From an uncultured Clostridia bacterium (GTDB lineage: Bacteria > Bacillota > Clostridia > TANB77 > CAG-508): a DNA stretch of 14,823 bases. The position numbers and the translations under genes were made by a program. Positions 13,445 through 14,823 of this stretch are shown here, piece by piece; position 1 is the first letter of the stretch, and each line of letters starts with the position of its first letter. The DNA lies in the NCBI GenBank assembly GCA_934154515.1, contig CAKPGD010000030.1:1-14823 (forward strand), in the 5' to 3' direction. The notes below the pieces were generated by a model that was given only the letters and a program-made list of their open reading frames with translations, was not told where the DNA came from and searched no databases.

Positions 13445-14134
13445 TTATAATAAAACTTTAAGTTCTTTTATATAATTGCATACTTTGTTAGTAGATTCTT
13501 CTATTGTCTTGCAATCTGTAACATCTACTTTTATTGTTTTATTATAAATTTTATAAAATCCAGATTTTTCTTGAAGAGCATCTCTTGTTTCTATATGATT
13601 TCTTAATTCATCTAAATTTACGTTTTCTCCATATTGAATTGCTTTTCTTTTTACTCTTTCATCTAAATCTGCAACGATTAAAAAATGATAATCTAAATCT
13701 GGATATATTTGCATTAATGCTCTACCAGATACTATTACATTATATTTTTCTTTGAATTTATTTATGATATTTCTTGCAAATATAAATAAATTTTCATTAT
13801 TTGCTACATTTCCGGCTATTGATACTGCCATAGAAGTTTGTTCATTTTGAAGTTCTTCTTCATCTATTTTTTTACCCTCTACATATACTACTGTTTCATT
13901 ATTTTCTAATTTTATTTCTACGTTTAAAGCCTTCATTATTTGAGTTATATCTATATTTTCTAATGAAGTTATATTTTTATTAGTATTTTTTTGCATAAAA
14001 GCATATACTATTCCTCTATAAAGATTTCCTCCATGTAAAATTATTGAATTTGGTAATTTATGTAATAATTTCCTACATATAGAGGTTTTTCCACTTCCTA
14101 CCAATCCTTCTATTCCAATTACTATATTGCTCAT
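13445..14134 (-). CDS. Divergent cytidylate-kinase-like P-loop protein (229 aa)
   Basis: Walker A at 10-18 (GLVGSGKTS), then LYRGIVYAFM (38-47), matching the MYRA-type nucleoside-binding helix of CMP kinases. Next are VSGRALMQIYPDLDYHFLIV (135-154), corresponding to the CMP-kinase G-R-D-I-G-T-x-V-F-P-x-A segment, ADLDERVKRK (155-164) as the lid, and ETRDALQEKSGFYKIYN (182-198). Length matches CMP kinase. Differences: Ser-Gly-Arg-Ala replaces the usual Asp-Gly-Arg-Asp, so a catalytic acid seems lost, and the central insert is unlike the usual NMP domain. It may phosphorylate another small substrate or be regulatory. An extended -10 promoter and an AAGGAAGG ribosome binding site support the start. 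It is the first gene of an apparent operon with murD. Confidence 0.75.
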   Translation of the reverse strand: MSNIVIGIEGLVGSGKTSICRKLLHKLPNSIILHGGNLYRGIVYAFMQKNTNKNITSLENIDITQIMKALNVEIKLENNETVVYVEGKKIDEEELQNEQTSMAVSIAGNVANNENLFIFARNIINKFKEKYNVIVSGRALMQIYPDLDYHFLIVADLDERVKRKAIQYGENVNLDELRNHIETRDALQEKSGFYKIYNKTIKVDVTDCKTIEESTNKVCNYIKELKVLL

Positions 14135-14164
14135 ATTTATCCTTCCTTTACTTTTTATATAGGC

Positions 14165-14173
14165 ATTATAACA
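14165..14173 (-). promoter_or_regulatory. Extended -10 promoter for the kinase-murD operon
   Basis: The minus strand reads TGTTATAATG. A perfect TATAAT (14165-14170) is preceded by TGT, the extended -10 motif. A TTGATA farther upstream is 23 nt away, too far for a normal -35. The leader would be about 24 nt. Confidence 0.6.
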
Positions 14174-14260
14174 TATTTTTATTATTTTTAAAATATCAAT
14201 AGTATATTATTTTTATTTTTGCAAACAATATATATGAATAAGAAAGGTGGTGCTACTATT

Positions 14261-14368
14261 ATGTCAGAAAAAAATAGCAAAAAGAACAATAAAAACAACC
14301 AAAGAAATAACGAAAACAATCAAAACAGAAATAACAATAATGAAAACAGTAATAATAATTGTAGATAA
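14261..14368 (+). CDS. Asn-rich microprotein (35 aa)
   Basis: MSEKNSKKNNKNNQ, then repeated N, Q, R and E residues, ending NNNCR. ATG 14261 has a good ribosome binding site (AAAGGTGGTG) at normal spacing, and the frame closes at TAA 14366-14368 just before an intrinsic terminator. Over half the residues are Asn and the rest are mostly charged, with a single Cys at the penultimate position. Such tiny Asn/Lys/Gln-rich proteins ending in Cys-Arg or Cys-Lys occur in spore-forming Clostridia, but no function is known to me. The low-complexity composition also follows from AAT/AAC-rich DNA, so conservation would be needed for certainty. The stand-alone ribosome binding site and terminator favour a real gene. 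Confidence 0.65.
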   Translation: MSEKNSKKNNKNNQRNNENNQNRNNNNENSNNNCR

Positions 14369-14373
14369 TTTTT

Positions 14374-14395
14374 CCGAACTATTTAGTTCGGTTTT
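14374..14395 (+). terminator. Terminator of the microprotein gene
   Basis: CCGAAC and GTTCGG around a 6-nt centre (TATTTA, partly pairable) are followed by TTTT. It begins 6 nt after the microprotein stop codon. Confidence 0.75.
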
Positions 14396-14398
14396 ACT

Positions 14399-14440
14399 AA
14401 AAATACTACCTTGAGATTAATTGTTTAAGGTAGTATTTTT
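14399..14440. terminator. Bidirectional terminator between the microprotein gene and uvrA
   Basis: AAAAATACTACCTT (14399-14412) and AAGGTAGTATTTTT (14427-14440) form 14 perfect pairs around a 14-nt loop, with U5 at the end of each orientation. It stands 6 nt beyond the uvrA stop and serves the convergent transcripts. Confidence 0.88.
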
Positions 14441-14446
14441 AATATT

Positions 14447-14823
14447 TTATTTTTCTAAGTATTTTTTCAAAAATCTTCCTGTGTAGCTTTGTTCATTTCT
14501 TGATACTTGTTCAGGAGTTCCTACTGCCACTATATGTCCACCTTTATCTCCGCCTTCTGGTCCTAAGTCTATAATGTAGTCTGCTGTTTTTATTAAGTCC
14601 AAATTATGCTCTATTACAACAATGCTATTTCCTGTATCTACTAATCTTTGTAAAATATCAACTAATCTATGAACATCCGCTATGTGTAATCCAGTAGTTG
14701 GTTCATCCAATATATAAAGAGTTTTTCCTGTTGCCTTTTTAGAAAGTTCTGTTGCAAGTTTAACACGTTGTGCTTCTCCTCCAGATAATGTTGTAGAAGG
14801 TTGTCCTAGCTTTATATAGCCTA
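14447..14823 (-). CDS. uvrA: Excinuclease ABC subunit A, C-terminal part (cut by window edge)
   Basis: UvrA is the damage-recognition ATPase of nucleotide excision repair. About 125 C-terminal residues are present: YIKLGQPSTTLSGGEAQRVK (ABC signature of the second ATPase domain), TLYILDEPTTGLH (Walker B and D-loop), VDTGNSIVVIEHNLDLIKTA (H-loop) and YIIDLGPEGGDKGGHIVA, then a normal FLKKYLEK end. The reading frame is open to the right edge, so the true start lies outside. Residue spacing is as in ordinary UvrA and no damage is visible. Confidence 0.97.
   Translation of the reverse strand, partial: GYIKLGQPSTTLSGGEAQRVKLATELSKKATGKTLYILDEPTTGLHIADVHRLVDILQRLVDTGNSIVVIEHNLDLIKTADYIIDLGPEGGDKGGHIVAVGTPEQVSRNEQSYTGRFLKKYLEK

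Overview
This is a very AT-rich chromosomal window from a low-GC Gram-positive bacterium, most likely an uncultured gut-type Clostridia lineage. The evidence is A/T-dominated codon use with strong AAGGAGG-type ribosome binding sites, a SecA ending in a CPCG...CC zinc tail, a YtvI/AI-2E membrane protein, clostridial-style exporter relics and a Tn916-like integrase N-terminus. The genus cannot be fixed from the sequence. Housekeeping genes (secA, murD, uvrA) are intact, and the accessory DNA between them is partly decayed.

Layout. 1-469: broken flavin-reductase-like gene, cut by the left edge and carrying a one-base frameshift. 512-1069: NUDIX hydrolase. 1118-1830: multiply frameshifted MFS transporter relic. 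1885-3915: intact cytoplasmic DUF5060/DUF4038 glycoside hydrolase. 3961-4315: remnant of an ABC exporter ATPase abutting the ribosome binding site and first 14 codons of a tyrosine integrase. 4406-4513: five GTGGACA-type repeats. 4564-7314: secA with a clear promoter. 7482-8021 (+): membrane-anchored DUF1980-like protein. 8146-9243: AI-2E/YtvI-like protein. 9304-9397: long imperfect inverted repeat. 9492-9932: cysteine-rich CBS-pair protein. 10059-10583: DUF4116 repeat protein.

10749-11283 (+) is the most unusual part. A near-consensus promoter (TTGACA, 17 nt, TATGCT) and a strong terminator bound about 500 nt with no convincing protein gene. It contains three tRNA-like elements in tandem (10796-10902, 10926-11003, 11112-11188), each with a 7-bp acceptor helix and a TTCGA-type T-arm. 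None has a normal anticodon arm. The first has a 10-bp stem closed by a 36-nt loop. The second has no D-stem and one long arm. The third has an 8-nt loop without U33. A 17-bp hairpin followed by a C6 run lies between the second and third. This looks like a non-decoding tRNA-mimic transcript; its function is unknown.

11288-14823 is mainly on the minus strand. A divergent cytidylate-kinase-like gene is followed by murD and then by a Cys-cluster, Pro/Gly-tailed protein whose Shine-Dalgarno lies inside a 13-bp hairpin. A 35-residue Asn-rich microprotein lies on the plus strand, and the C-terminal end of uvrA runs off the right edge. Convergent gene pairs are separated by strong intrinsic terminators.
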